64,000 nucleotides of DNA, from contig RAYY01000015.1 of assembly GCA_003611875.1 (NCBI GenBank), positions 35,283-99,282 of the forward strand. Reading direction: 5' to 3'. Under the pieces are notes generated by a model. The model searched no databases, was not told the origin of the DNA, and saw only the letters and a program-made list of their open reading frames with translations. Source of the stretch: a bacterium D16-56. GTDB lineage: Bacteria > Bacillota > Clostridia > Lachnospirales > Lachnospiraceae. Shown piece after piece: positions 8,511 through 18,287 of the stretch; the stretch's first letter is position 1; every line of letters starts with the position of its first letter. The position numbers and the translations under genes are program-made.

Positions 8511-9345
8511 TCAGTTAACTTTCATCTCGTTTCCGGCTTTGAAAGTGAAGCGGATGTCGTCCCTGGCATAGACCGTGGCATGGTCGAGCAGCGCCGTCCA
8601 AAGCTCCTCATCAAACTTCGTGCAGAAGCCGTCCAGCTTTTGCAGCCCGCCGATAAACCGCATATAGGTTTTCCTCTTTCCCTGCCTGTCGGAAATCTCC
8701 CCGGATGCTTTTTCGTACCCGTCCCTGGCCGCCTCATACCGGGCGGCCAGTTCATTGCGGCGTCTCTGGTATTCCTCCTGGTCCATGGCTTCAGCTTTGT
8801 TTTCCGCCACAATCCTTTTTACCATTTCCGCCACCATCTTCGTCTCAGTCAGAAACCGGCTCTGCTCCACCTCCAGCTCCGTGGTGTCGCATAATGTCCG
8901 CATCATCACCTTGGTGTTCGCTATCAGCTCATCCTTTTCCGGGATGACCGCATTGACGGCTTTCATGAAGGCATCCTTTATCTCGTCCTCGGTAAGGTGC
9001 GGCGTCCGGCATTTCTTATCGTTCTTGAACTTGCGGTTGCACTGGAAGATCACCCTGCGGTATTTGTCCTGCGAGTGCCACACCTTGGAGCCGTACCAGT
9101 TCCCGCACTCGGAACACTTGATTTTCGAGGAAAATATGCTCGCGCTGCTGTACCTTGCGTCCATATTCCTGCGCCGCTCCATTTCCTCCTGCACCAGCTC
9201 CCATGTTTCGGGAGGGATGATTGCCTCGTGGTTCCCCTCCACATAATACTGCGGGATTTCCCCCTGGTTCTTCTTCCGCTTTTTGGTGAGGAAGTCCGCC
9301 GTGTACTGCTTCTGCAGGAGCGCGTCCCCTTTGTACTTCTCGTTT
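8511..9345 (-). pseudogene. Large serine recombinase, catalytic domain missing
   Basis: About 278 codons of the C-terminal half of an LSR. It starts at NEKYKGDALLQKQYTADF (the end of the recombinase domain), followed by the HEAIIPPETWE segment, the zinc ribbon (CSECGNWYGSK ... FQCNRKFKNDKKC), a long coiled coil rich in E/R, and the C-terminal strand end. The resolvase-type Ser domain (about 230 residues) is absent. Upstream of about 9345 the frame continues into unrelated sequence next to another recombinase stop codon. It looks like an older recombinase gene split by the arrival of the element that starts at about 9345. Confidence 0.82.
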
Positions 9346-9405
9346 GCTTGTGTCAAGTCCTGCATAAAAAAATTTATACTTTTTTTATCCCCAGCGCCCT
9401 CGTTT

Positions 9406-10946
9406 TTAATCAACCATCCATTCCTTAAAATTCCACACAATCTCCAGCGTATCATTACCACTGACAAGAATCTCCTTCACCAGTTCTACCAGCAGTTCCC
9501 TTGTCAGTTCGCTGACGCAGGCATACCGGCCTAAGTCTGATTTTTCTAAAGAGCCGGACATCTGCTGCAGTTTAACCCGTTTTACATTCAGTTCCGTATA
9601 CATGGCTGTCATTTCTTCCTGCTGTCTTGCCATATCTCTCTTGCTGGAGAGATATTCCTGACGTGTAATACGCCCTTCCGCATAATCCTCAAATACAGCC
9701 GCCTGTTTTGCTTTGCACCGGCTGACTGCCTCCTGGCAGTCCCGTATTTCCTTATTTACCACATCAAGGAAGTTTTCCTCTTCATGTTCTTTTTCCGTCT
9801 CCAAAAGCAGCCTGGCCTGGTTTTGTATTGAGGCCAGTAGCGCCGTCTCCAAATCCCGTTCTCTCAAATGTATCTGCCCGCACAAAGCGTCCGGCACCGT
9901 CCTTCTGGTCAGGCAGTAAAAATAGGGTTCCTTACATACCGAGCGTACCAATACCTTCCCGCACACGCCGCATTTCAGCAGCCCCCGGAACCGCTGGCTT
10001 GGCTTTATCCGCATGGTCTTCCCGCTGCAGCTCCTTAATACCTTTTGGGCCTCTTCAAAAATATCCTTTGGCACAACCGCCTCATGGGTATCCTTTACAA
10101 CAATCCAGTCCTCTTTCGGAACCTTCACTGTCTGCTTTTTGGAAACGTCCACTGCGGTTCGTTTCCCGCAGACCAGACAGCCCGTATACCGTTCATCACA
10201 AATAATGCGCCTGACATTGTCCCTTGTCCAGTAGGAAGTGTCACCGGCCACTTTCCATCCCCGCCGTCCGTATGGTTCCTCCTCCTGTAAGCCAGAGGGG
10301 AAAGGATTCCCTCCGTATTCAGGCTGAGCGCTATCTGCGTGGGCGCCGTCCCGTCCGCCGCCATCCGGAAAATGCGCCGTACCACATCAGCCGCCGGTTC
10401 GTCAATCTCCAGTTTGTTTTTTTCTGTCCCTGACTTCTTATAGCCATAGAAAGCAATGGCGCAAAGGTATTCACCCTTTTTCATTTTCGCTTTTTGCACG
10501 CAGCGGATTTTTTCGGATATGTCACGGCTGTACATTTCATAAACCATGGCTTTTAAGGACACGTCCAGGCTGACTGCGCTGCCAAGGCTTTTTTTGCTGT
10601 CATAATCCTCATTGACCGCAATGAAACGGACGCCGAGGAAGGGAAATATCTGGTCAAGGTAATCACCCACTTCAATCAGGTTCCTCCCAAACCGTGAAAA
10701 ATCCTTTACGATAATGCAGCGGATTGGGTTCCCTGCCATGGAAAGCATTTTTTGGACCTCCGGACGGTCGAAGTTTGTCCCCGTATAGCCGTCGTCACAA
10801 AATTCCATGACCGTGCATCCGTCAAACTCCCTGTGGCCTTTCAGGAAATGATGCAGCAGATCCCTCTGGTTCCCGATACTGAAACTCTCCCCCTCGTTTG
10901 CGTCCTCGCTGGAAAGGCGCATGTAAAGTGCAACGGTTTCCGTCAT
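9406..10946 (-). pseudogene. Large serine recombinase 3 of the operon, frameshifted
   Basis: The N-terminal frame (10946 down to about 10252) has the resolvase domain with nucleophile Ser12 (ALYMRLSSED), then VKDFSRFGRN and the recombinase domain. It loses frame in a GGAAAG tract at 10252-10254. The rest (DTSYWTRDNVRRIICDERY, zinc ribbon CGVCGKVL, coiled coil, ending NDTLEIVWNFKEW) continues in another frame to 9406. Restoring one A gives a 513-residue protein of normal LSR length. The start overlaps the stop of recombinase 2 in ATGA. A sequencing error or slippage expression cannot be excluded, but the simplest reading is an inactivated gene. Confidence 0.85.
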
Positions 10947-12628
10947 ATTCCCACCGCCATTTCTTCTATCCGGGTAAATTCATCTTTGAAATTCCACACA
11001 ATCTCAATCTCGTTGTAACCAGTCACTTTAATATGGTCGATCAGTTCCACTGCCATTTCCCGTGTGACAGTTTCTTCTGTCCGGCACTTTTTCAGCGCCC
11101 TGATCCACTGATTCTGAGGGGACATGGTTTTTGAATATACCTGTTCCTCCTGCTCCAGTTCCCCCAGTTCTTTCCGGAAAGCAGCTGCTTTCCGGTCATA
11201 TTCCTGCTTTAAGGAAACATATTCCTGCTCCGTCAGGGTATGGTCGGAAAAAGATTCAAACAGCGCCGCCCGGTAAGCGGCATTGCGCCCCATGTCCTGC
11301 TTCAGCAGCCTGACCCGCTCCGCAAGCGCTTCCTGTTTTTTTCTAAAACCGGATTTTTGCTGTGTCCGCTTCAGCAGGTCCTCCAGTTTCAGCGCCGCCT
11401 CTGTCTCAATGCGCAGCCCATGGAATACCGCTTCTTTCAACTCCGGCTCCCCAATACATTTTCTGGTACACCCCTGTCCCGACAGGTTCTCCGCATAGAC
11501 GCGGCAGATAAATGTGTACCTTGCCGTACCGGCGCGGGAAACATCTTTATAACGTACCATCTTCATCCCGCAGTCTGCGCACACCACAAGCCCCTTAAAG
11601 ACATTTTCCGTTAAGGGGTATTTCCCCATCCGTCTGCGGCACTCCTCATGCCGCTGTTCACTGACGGACTGTACCTTGTCAAACAGCCCCTGGCTGATAA
11701 GCGCCTCATGGGTATGATAAACCACCTGCCAGTCTTCCTTATCCATGATTGTCTGCGGCATGCCAAGGCTTAAAGACCTTTTTGTCTTCCCCTGCGCCAT
11801 ATGCCCTGCGTACATGGGGTTCTTTGTCATCAGCTTTATCATCTGCCCCTGCCAGATGGCCCCTGCGCCTTCCGGCTTTTTCTTTTTGCGCCCTTTCAGG
11901 TAATGGTACATGGACGGGCTGGGTATCTTCCTTTCATTTAAATACCTGGCAATCCTGTTTATGCCAGTTCCATCCGCCCTCTGCCGAAAAATCTCACGCA
12001 CCACCGCCGCCGTTTCCGGGTCTGGTATCAGCTTATGCTTATCCTTCGGGGATTTCAGATACCCATAAGGCGGAAACGCCCCGATAAACTCACCCTTTTT
12101 CTGTTTTATCTCCAAAGAAGCCGTTATCTTCTGTGAGATGTCCTTTGCATATAGGTCGTTTACCAGGTTCTTTAAGGACACCACCAGTTCACTGCCGCTT
12201 CCGCCTTTTTTAGTGTCATAGCCGTCATTGACCGCCACAAACCTGACGCCCAGGTAAGGGAATATTTTTTCCAGGTAATAGCCGGTTTCCACATAATTGC
12301 GTCCAAAGCGGGACAGGTCCTTTACCACAATGCAGTCGATCCTGCGCCTTTTTACCTCCTCCATCAGCCGCTCGAACTGGGGACGCTCAAAATTCGTCCC
12401 CGTCTCGCCGTTGTCACAAAATACGCCGTCAAGCCGCATGTCTTCCTGGACCTCCACATATTTTTCCAGCATATATTTCTGCATGGCAATGGATTCCCTG
12501 TCCCCGGCCCTGTTGTTGTCCTCCACGGACAGCCGGGCATAGACCGCCGCATGGTAGACCCGCTCCGGCTGAAAAGGCTCCTGTGCCCCCTGGCCTGCCT
12601 GGGCCGCTTTCCTGCTTACCCTTGCCAT
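10943..12628 (-). CDS. Large serine recombinase 2 of the operon
   Basis: A 561-residue site-specific recombinase. The resolvase domain has nucleophile Ser34 in AVYARLSVED and the helix-E region VKDLSRFGRNYVETGYY. The recombinase domain follows from about 190, then a zinc ribbon (CADCGMKM ... C), a long coiled coil around 430-520, and a final strand NEIEIVWNFKDEF. The ATG at 12628 is chosen because GGAGG lies 9 bases upstream and it starts one base after the stop of recombinase 1; an upstream in-frame start lies inside that gene. LSRs catalyse integration and excision of ICEs at short core sites; here it is one of three co-transcribed enzymes. Confidence 0.95.
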   Translation of the reverse strand: MARVSRKAAQAGQGAQEPFQPERVYHAAVYARLSVEDNNRAGDRESIAMQKYMLEKYVEVQEDMRLDGVFCDNGETGTNFERPQFERLMEEVKRRRIDCIVVKDLSRFGRNYVETGYYLEKIFPYLGVRFVAVNDGYDTKKGGSGSELVVSLKNLVNDLYAKDISQKITASLEIKQKKGEFIGAFPPYGYLKSPKDKHKLIPDPETAAVVREIFRQRADGTGINRIARYLNERKIPSPSMYHYLKGRKKKKPEGAGAIWQGQMIKLMTKNPMYAGHMAQGKTKRSLSLGMPQTIMDKEDWQVVYHTHEALISQGLFDKVQSVSEQRHEECRRRMGKYPLTENVFKGLVVCADCGMKMVRYKDVSRAGTARYTFICRVYAENLSGQGCTRKCIGEPELKEAVFHGLRIETEAALKLEDLLKRTQQKSGFRKKQEALAERVRLLKQDMGRNAAYRAALFESFSDHTLTEQEYVSLKQEYDRKAAAFRKELGELEQEEQVYSKTMSPQNQWIRALKKCRTEETVTREMAVELIDHIKVTGYNEIEIVWNFKDEFTRIEEMAVGI

Positions 12629-12629
12629 G

Positions 12630-14297
12630 TCACACCGCCTCCTTTTCGTGGGATACGGCTTCCTCCGGATGGAGCTCCCCCATGTTCCCAATCAGTTCCA
12701 GGGCCCTCTCATAATCGTACTGGTAGCGGAAACGGATGTCTATGCGGCTGTCCTCAAAAACCATAATGCGGTCAATGAGCGTCACCGCGATGTGCCGTGT
12801 CAGTTCCGTGATATTCCGGTATTTTTTAAACTGTTCTATCCAAAGGCTGGTGCCTGCGCCGTTCTTAAGGAGGGCCTCCAGCTCCCCCTTCAGTTTTTCA
12901 CTTGCGGCCTGCGCATCCGCAATTTTCATATCGTAACCGGATTTTAATTCCAGGTATTCCGCCTTGTCAATCAGGCCGTCCGCCAGGGATTCATACAGCG
13001 CTGTCTTTAACCGGCTGTACCGGGATATCTCTTCCTGCTTCTTCACAAGCTGTGCGTCCGCTTTCTGCACTTCCTCCCGGTGGACCGGGAGGGTTTCTAT
13101 ATACTGCAGTATCCTCTCCACATTCAGGATATTGGCGATATGCTCCTTCAGGGACAAGAATACCGCCTTCCTTAAGTCTGCCTCGCTGATCCGGTGGCTG
13201 GAGCATGCTTTATTCGTGCGGTTATTTCCGCATATGTAGTACACATAGGTCTTCCCGTTCCGGCACACGCTGTTGCGTACCATGTTCTGTTTACAGTCGC
13301 CGCAGAATGCCAGCCCGGAAAACAGGTACACGGCCTCCTCTTTTGGCGCCACCCTGGTGTTCTGCAGCAGAAGCCGCCCCACTGCGAAAAAATCTTCCTT
13401 TTCTATAATGGCCAGATGGCTGTCCTCCACCCGTATCCATTCCCCGCTGGGCTTTTGTATGGTCTTTTTCACCTTGTGGTTCGATGTTGTCCGCCTCCCC
13501 TGGACTAACGTGCCGATATAAAATTCATTACGCAATATCCGGCCAATAGCCACCGCCGTCCATTTCGCCTTGGGGTTCACCTGGAACCCCGATTTATACT
13601 GCAGGCCGCAAAAACGCTTGTATTCCATGGGGGATAATTCCCCACGCCCGTTCAGCCGGTCGGCAATCCTCTGCTGGCTTGCCCCTTCCAGCTTCCAACG
13701 GAAAATATCCCTGACCACAGCAGCGGCATAATCGTCAACAACCAGCTTATGCCGGTCAGAAGGGTCTTTTCGATAGCCGTATACGGCAAAGGAGCCGATG
13801 AAATCCCCCTTCTTCCTCTTGATCTCAAGCTGGCTCCTGACTTTAATGGATATATCCCGGCAATAGGCATCGTTTATCAGGTTCTTAAAAGGGATCAGAA
13901 TCTTATCGGAAGATGTCCGCCCGTTTATACTGTCATAATGGTCATTGATGGCAATAAAACGGATGCCAAGGGCCGGAAATATCTGGTCAATGTAACGCCC
14001 CGCCTCCACAAAATTACGGCCAAACCTGGATAAATCCTTAACCACAACGCAGTCTATCCTGCCCGCTTCAATCTCACGGACCATCCGCCTAAAATCGGGA
14101 CGGTCAAAATCGGCCCCGCTGTACCCGTCATCCACGCACTCGGCGCAGATACGGATATCCGGCTTATCCGCCAGGAAACTCCTGATAAGGTCTTTCTGAT
14201 TCACGATACTGTCGCTTTCCTCTTTGTCGCCGTCCTCTTTTGACAGGCGGACATAAAGCGCGGCATGGTATATCCTGTCCTCTGTTAAATTTTTCAT
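12630..14297 (-). CDS. Large serine recombinase 1 of the operon
   Basis: A 555-residue LSR, first gene behind the promoter at 14373-14401. Nucleophile Ser19 is in ALYVRLSKED, followed by VDDGYSGADFDRPDF and VKDLSRFGRNFVEAGRY. The recombinase domain reads FAVYGYRKDP, the zinc ribbon CGDCKQNMVRNSV, then a coiled coil about 410-480. The C-terminal part after the coiled coil (IDIRFRYQYDYERALELIG) differs from recombinases 2 and 3, which share a WNFK end. All catalytic landmarks are present, so it should be active. GGAGG lies upstream of the ATG. Confidence 0.95.
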   Translation of the reverse strand: MKNLTEDRIYHAALYVRLSKEDGDKEESDSIVNQKDLIRSFLADKPDIRICAECVDDGYSGADFDRPDFRRMVREIEAGRIDCVVVKDLSRFGRNFVEAGRYIDQIFPALGIRFIAINDHYDSINGRTSSDKILIPFKNLINDAYCRDISIKVRSQLEIKRKKGDFIGSFAVYGYRKDPSDRHKLVVDDYAAAVVRDIFRWKLEGASQQRIADRLNGRGELSPMEYKRFCGLQYKSGFQVNPKAKWTAVAIGRILRNEFYIGTLVQGRRTTSNHKVKKTIQKPSGEWIRVEDSHLAIIEKEDFFAVGRLLLQNTRVAPKEEAVYLFSGLAFCGDCKQNMVRNSVCRNGKTYVYYICGNNRTNKACSSHRISEADLRKAVFLSLKEHIANILNVERILQYIETLPVHREEVQKADAQLVKKQEEISRYSRLKTALYESLADGLIDKAEYLELKSGYDMKIADAQAASEKLKGELEALLKNGAGTSLWIEQFKKYRNITELTRHIAVTLIDRIMVFEDSRIDIRFRYQYDYERALELIGNMGELHPEEAVSHEKEAV

Positions 14298-14372
14298 GGT
14301 GAACCTCCGTCCTGTAAAAAATCCTCAGCAAAACTTTTCACAATGGGCTTCACCGTTATGCTTATTGCCTTG

Positions 14373-14401
14373 AATATATCACTTTAAAGTGGTAAAGTCA
14401 A
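14373..14401 (-). promoter_or_regulatory. Recombinase operon promoter with palindrome in the spacer
   Basis: TTGACT (14396-14401) and TATATT (14373-14378) are 17 bases apart on the minus strand. The spacer holds the perfect 12-bp palindrome CACTTTAAAGTG (14380-14391), an ideal place for a repressor to block RNA polymerase. The leader to the first ATG is about 65 bases and includes GGAGG. The likely binder is an ICE regulator, perhaps one of the neighbouring small HTH proteins. Confidence 0.8.
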
Positions 14402-14442
14402 GCCCAACTGTCAATGAATTGAATTCATACCATTTTTCTCAC

Positions 14443-14700
14443 CTATAGTGTTTTCAGATAATGCTCCAGGCGGTCCTCCAAAGTTACACTGGTATCCGCA
14501 AAGCTTACTTTCACCACAACTTTTCCGCAGCGGTAACAGTATGGGTTTCCAATCTGGCCCACAAAATCCGCCAGCCTCTGCTCACGGGGCATTTGGGGAT
14601 TCATATGTATCCCGCTGATGTCCACCAGGCTTTCCCGGTCAACTGTCCTTACATCCACATTCCTCATTTTTTCAAAATCCATATTTGGGATCCGTCCCAT
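14443..14700 (-). CDS. DUF6870 family protein
   Basis: 85 residues. The core NVDVRTVDRESLVDI, then PREQRLADFVGQIGNPYCYR and CGKVVVKVSFAD, matches the small ICE-associated family I know as DUF6870, usually found beside LSR genes or conjugative-transposon regulators. The start at 14700 is chosen because GGGGAGG lies 8-9 bases upstream; an earlier in-frame ATG lacks this. The CYRCG pair could bind a metal. Function unknown. It is transcribed toward the recombinases but separated from them by their own promoter. Confidence 0.8.
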   Translation of the reverse strand: MGRIPNMDFEKMRNVDVRTVDRESLVDISGIHMNPQMPREQRLADFVGQIGNPYCYRCGKVVVKVSFADTSVTLEDRLEHYLKTL

Positions 14701-14721
14701 AGGCAGCACCTCCCCTTTCAA

Positions 14722-15222
14722 GATATGTCGTCCCTGCTTGTCTGAATGTCATGGGATTATGCCAAACATGACACGCCTTCTTTGGCCTGTTTTCTGCTTT
14801 GCCTGTTTTTTCACATCCTCTCGTTTCTTCCTATGATAAGTTCCTGCAGACAGCTGTTGGGAAACAGCCCCAACCGGAGCAGCTTACCTCCGGAAGTATA
14901 ATGCCCCCATTTTATTGGGCGGCATTATCAGAAACGGCATCATGGCCGCAAAGTTCCCCTTTCTTTGCCTACAACCAGATAGTTTTCGCTCGTGCCTTTA
15001 CTTCAATGCCCGAAACAGCATTTCATCGTTTTCAATCCCCAATCTTTATAGCGCCATATCATAAGCACCGTATTGTAAAATTTAAGGGACAGACAGTCCT
15101 GGCGTATCGGTTATACGGCTCCGCCGTTTCCTATGTCCTGCAGGATTTCCATATTCACCTGTCAAGGTACGCCTGTCTGTTTCCTTTCCGGAGAGCAGAA
15201 AGGGATACTCCCCTGAAAATCA
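14722..15222. other. 500-base stretch without a supported gene
   Basis: A plus-strand frame of 146 codons is open here (14799-15239) but has no ribosome site and low-complexity composition. The minus strand shows short coding-like scraps, one reading KFYNTVLMIWRYKDWG, broken by stops. I take this as decayed ICE DNA. No promoter or repeat stands out. Confidence 0.4.
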
Positions 15223-15462
15223 TCAGACCCGAATCTTAAAATCCAGAATTTTTGTTATCAGCTTTGTCTCCACCCGCCTTTTCATATACTCGTCCGTCAC
15301 AAACTCTGCCACGCCGAACTCATTGATAAACTTTCTCCGGCTCCTGGCATTGATGTATGGCTGAAAGTAGGCAATAATCTGATTAATCGAATCCACGTCC
15401 CCCTGTATCGCCGCCTGCACGGTTTCAAATGCAACCGGCTTCCCATGCCGCTTTTCTCCCAT
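15223..15462 (-). CDS. Conjugative-transposon helix-turn-helix protein
   Basis: 79 residues matching the small HTH family paired with sigma-like genes in Tn916-type and other Firmicute ICEs: AFETVQAAIQGDVDSINQII, then YINARSRRKF and MKRRVETKLITKIL. It probably helps the adjacent sigma-like protein switch on ICE genes. It lies 15 bases downstream of that gene and is co-transcribed with it. No catalytic site. Confidence 0.85.
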   Translation of the reverse strand: MGEKRHGKPVAFETVQAAIQGDVDSINQIIAYFQPYINARSRRKFINEFGVAEFVTDEYMKRRVETKLITKILDFKIRV

Positions 15463-15477
15463 GTATTTCGTTTACCT

Positions 15478-15888
15478 TTACTCTAAAAACTCCTTCAGCA
15501 GCCGCAAGGACTCGGCCTTGTGGTAATGTATGGTGCTTTGTACAAGTTCCATACACTGGGCAATCTCAGCCTCTTTCATGTCCAGAAAATAAGCCATAAG
15601 TATAATCATTCGCCTTTTCTCTGATAAACGGCCAAGTGCTTCGCTGATTTGATCGTCATTTACCTCCACGTCCATGTCCATCACCTGGAAATGGGTGCCT
15701 TTCAGAATTTCATCATAGGTATAAAGTTGATTCTGCTGTTCTTTGGTAAGGTCTGAAAAGCAAACTTCATGTTCCTGTTGTCTCTTTAGTTCATCAAAGT
15801 AGTTCAATATCTCTCCGTCAATCACTTTTATACAGTAGCTGCAGAATTTCTTCCACACAGTCTCCTGTTCCTGACTGGTCAGCTTCAA
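15478..15888 (-). CDS. RNA polymerase sigma-70-like factor of the ICE
   Basis: 136 residues from the TTG at 15888, chosen because GGGAGGTGA sits 5-8 bases upstream; a longer frame to 15948 runs through a hairpin. The N-terminal half is helical (SQEQETVWKKFCSYC), and the C-terminal half is a sigma region 4 helix-turn-helix (LSEKRRMIILMAYFLDMKEAEIA, then STIHYHKAESLRLLKEFL). Such truncated sigma factors in ICEs drive element promoters in response to excision or stress. It pairs with the downstream HTH gene. Confidence 0.85.
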   Translation of the reverse strand: MKLTSQEQETVWKKFCSYCIKVIDGEILNYFDELKRQQEHEVCFSDLTKEQQNQLYTYDEILKGTHFQVMDMDVEVNDDQISEALGRLSEKRRMIILMAYFLDMKEAEIAQCMELVQSTIHYHKAESLRLLKEFLE

Positions 15889-15925
15889 GGGAATCACCTC
15901 CCTTCTGCTTGACAGCCATAGTAAG

Positions 15926-15965
15926 AAACGCCTGATTCTCCCTTTCATATGGAAGACAGGCGTTT
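15926..15965. promoter_or_regulatory. Inverted repeat in the leader of the sigma-like gene
   Basis: AAACGCCTG (15926-15934) and CAGGCGTTT (15957-15965) form a perfect 9-bp stem with a 22-base loop. It sits between the likely promoter region and the TTG start of the sigma-like gene. On the plus strand it is followed by TTTAAA, so it could stop antisense transcription; on the minus strand it would fold in the leader. Confidence 0.5.
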
Positions 15966-16096
15966 TTAAAGAAATAATCGAAAAATCAAAACAATTTTTA
16001 AAAATTTTTTATTCCCTATCCCACAAAATGTTTCATAATATTCATATTAAAAAATAGTAATTGCCATAGCTTTTAATATCCATAAATTGATAATAA

Positions 16097-16134
16097 AAAA
16101 CCACACCCCCATATATAATGGGGTTGTGGTTTTT
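16097..16134. terminator. Bidirectional terminator
   Basis: AAAACCACACCCCC and GGGGTTGTGGTTTT flank a 9-base AT loop, with A and T tracts on both sides. It insulates the sigma-like gene from the fumarase operon. The rest of 15949-16704 is AT-rich and shows no gene. Confidence 0.8.
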
Positions 16135-16428
16135 GTAAAATTAATTTATCTATATTTGTTCTTTAATATATAAAAAATATAGCTGACCAACCTTTTATAT
16201 ATTATTTTTGAAAAATACATTACCATATAGGCTAAATCATATTTAAAAAAAGCAGATTAACTCCTATTTTCTAGAATGCTGTATTGCTTTATTTGTCTCT
16301 TCAGTTATTACCTGCGTTCAATAATCAAACTTACATTTTAAAAGGTTCCCCGACTAGTTCAAGATGACTTTTGCCGGAATTTGAATATATTTCTAATAAG
16401 AATAGTATCTTGGCCAACATAAAAATTT

Positions 16429-16489
16429 ATGGTAAAACAAAAGCCACATTCCTACTTCCAAAAGGAATATGGCTTTTGGTTTTTACCAT
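16429..16489. terminator. Extended bidirectional terminator 3' of the fumarase genes
   Basis: A long imperfect inverted repeat: ATGGTAAAA and AAAAGCCACATTCC on the left, GGAATATGGCTTTT and TTTTACCAT on the right, about an 11-base loop. It probably ends transcription of the minus-strand fumarase operon, whose last stop codon is at 16705, and blocks read-through from the ICE side. Confidence 0.75.
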
Positions 16490-16704
16490 AGAAGCATAGG
16501 GATATTTATCCCATCAACAAGTCCCGCCTGTTGCTCAAAAGAAAGCTACACGAAATAGATTAGACTTCTCTTATTTTTCATAACGCATTAACCCTTTTAC
16601 TTTGGCAGAAAATTGGATTATTATATCATTCCACAATAGAAATCTTTCCTAAATTCCGATATCCCCCTTCCTATCCCTGCCTCCTTGTTTCTTCATATAA
16701 TATA

Positions 16705-17331
16705 CTATTTAATAAAACTTACATGTTTGCAGATTTCCTGAATCGCCTTTTCCTTCTTCTCATTAAACATTACTTTGTTTTCTTCAAAAAGATTTCGCCC
16801 CTCTGTGTCAATGGACACGATCAAAGGCCCAAATTCTTTCACACGGCAGTGCCACAGCGTCTCAGGCATACCAAGATCCCTCCACTGAGCCTCCACGATC
16901 TCCTCAACTTCTGTAGCCGCTACCACCGCATTGCCAGCAGGGAACACGCAGTGAATCGCCTTATAATTTTTGCAGGCATATTCTGTGTTAGGGCCCATCC
17001 CCCCCTTTCCAATAATAACCTTCACTCCTGTCTTTTCCACAAATTCTTTCTCAAATTTCTCCATACGCATGCTGGTAGTCGGACCTACGGACACCATCTC
17101 AAAGGTATCATTATCCAAAGGACGGATAATTGGACCAGCATGGAAAATAGCTGCATCTCTCACATCTACAGGAAGTTCTCTTCCACCCTCCACCAGACGC
17201 CTGTGAGCCACGTCCCGGCAGGTTGTCATGCTTCCGTTTAAATATACGATATCCCCGATATGGATATCAGCCAGATCCTCCTCTGATATAGGGGTTGTCA
17301 GTATTTTCTTTCCGTCTTTTACTTCCAACAT
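16705..17331 (-). CDS. Class I fumarate hydratase / tartrate dehydratase, beta subunit
   Basis: 208 residues of the Fe-S hydro-lyase C-terminal domain family. It shows [45 protein letters not shown] and [10 protein letters not shown], the substrate-binding loops of FumA/TtdB-type proteins. It needs the alpha subunit, whose stop overlaps this start in TAATG, so the two are made in equal amounts. The complex would interconvert fumarate and malate, or dehydrate tartrate; the sequence does not decide between them. The transporter in the same operon supports dicarboxylate use. Confidence 0.93.
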   Translation of the reverse strand: MLEVKDGKKILTTPISEEDLADIHIGDIVYLNGSMTTCRDVAHRRLVEGGRELPVDVRDAAIFHAGPIIRPLDNDTFEMVSVGPTTSMRMEKFEKEFVEKTGVKVIIGKGGMGPNTEYACKNYKAIHCVFPAGNAVVAATEVEEIVEAQWRDLGMPETLWHCRVKEFGPLIVSIDTEGRNLFEENKVMFNEKKEKAIQEICKHVSFIK

Positions 17332-18230
17332 TATAACGTCACCTCCGAATGTGTAGTAATAGTATAATTCAAATCCTTATCAAAAATAATATGGCCACGT
17401 CTGTGAGACCAACAACCCACATTAACCGCAACACCGATGGCAGAAGGATGCCTTGCTGTATTTTCAATATGTACGCCCATAACAGAATACTTCCCACCCA
17501 TGCCCTGAGGCCCAAGGCCGATGGCATTGATTCCGTCTTCCAGAAGCTTTTCCATGGAAGCCGCACGCTCATTTTCATTGTGGCTTCCCAGCGGCCGCAT
17601 CAGCGCTTTTTTGGAAAGCAGAGCCGCCGTCTCCACAGACGTGGCTACTCCTACTCCCACCAGAAGAGGCGGACAGGCATTGAGCCCATATGAAGTCATC
17701 ACATCCATGACAAATTTTGTCACCCCTTCATATCCTGCTCCTGGCATTAAAACCATAGCTTTTCCTGGAAGGGTACAGCCACCTCCTGCCATATAAGCAT
17801 ATATCTCACACTGATCGCTGTTTGGAACAATATCCCAGAATACCGTAGGCGTTCCTTTTCCTACATTTTTACCTGTATTATACTCATCGAAAGTTTCTAC
17901 ACTGTTATGACGCAAAGGAGCCTCAAAAGTGGCTTTCACAACCGCATCTTTTAACAATCCCTCCAATTCTCCAATAAGAGGAAACCCTGTTCCGCATTTT
18001 ACCCAGAACTGCAGCACGCCCGTATCCTGGCAGCTTGGCCGGTTCAGCTCCTTGGCCAGTTTCTGGTTTCTCTTCATGGTGTCATAAATAACCTTTGACA
18101 GCGGACTGTCCTCCTTTGCTGCCAACTCATCCAACTTGGCAATGATGTCATCTGGCAGCACTTTACCGATATGGGACACAAAATTTGCCATATAATTGGT
18201 AAGCTGCTCTACCTGTTCTTTCTTACCCAT
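17331..18230 (-). CDS. Class I fumarate hydratase / tartrate dehydratase, alpha subunit
   Basis: 299 residues of the Fe-S hydro-lyase N-terminal domain family, carrying the [4Fe-4S] cluster. Likely ligand cysteines are in [27 protein letters not shown] and [31 protein letters not shown] is the conserved active-site region. Two-subunit enzymes of this class are typical of anaerobes and sensitive to oxygen. GGAGG precedes the ATG. It lies between the transporter gene and the beta subunit, all on the minus strand. Confidence 0.94.
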   Translation of the reverse strand: MGKKEQVEQLTNYMANFVSHIGKVLPDDIIAKLDELAAKEDSPLSKVIYDTMKRNQKLAKELNRPSCQDTGVLQFWVKCGTGFPLIGELEGLLKDAVVKATFEAPLRHNSVETFDEYNTGKNVGKGTPTVFWDIVPNSDQCEIYAYMAGGGCTLPGKAMVLMPGAGYEGVTKFVMDVMTSYGLNACPPLLVGVGVATSVETAALLSKKALMRPLGSHNENERAASMEKLLEDGINAIGLGPQGMGGKYSVMGVHIENTARHPSAIGVAVNVGCWSHRRGHIIFDKDLNYTITTHSEVTL

Positions 18231-18287
18231 TTCTTTACCTCCAATATTTTTATAGTTAAATAATAAAAACTACCAGCTTGTTATTAA

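Noticed and set aside
8522..9534. Several long frames opposite or shifted to the LSR fragment
   Set aside because: They are shadows of a GC-rich recombinase reading frame with bacterial codon use only in the minus-strand LSR frame.
14799..15239. 146-codon plus-strand frame
   Set aside because: No ribosome site, antisense to the end of the HTH gene, no domain; likely chance.
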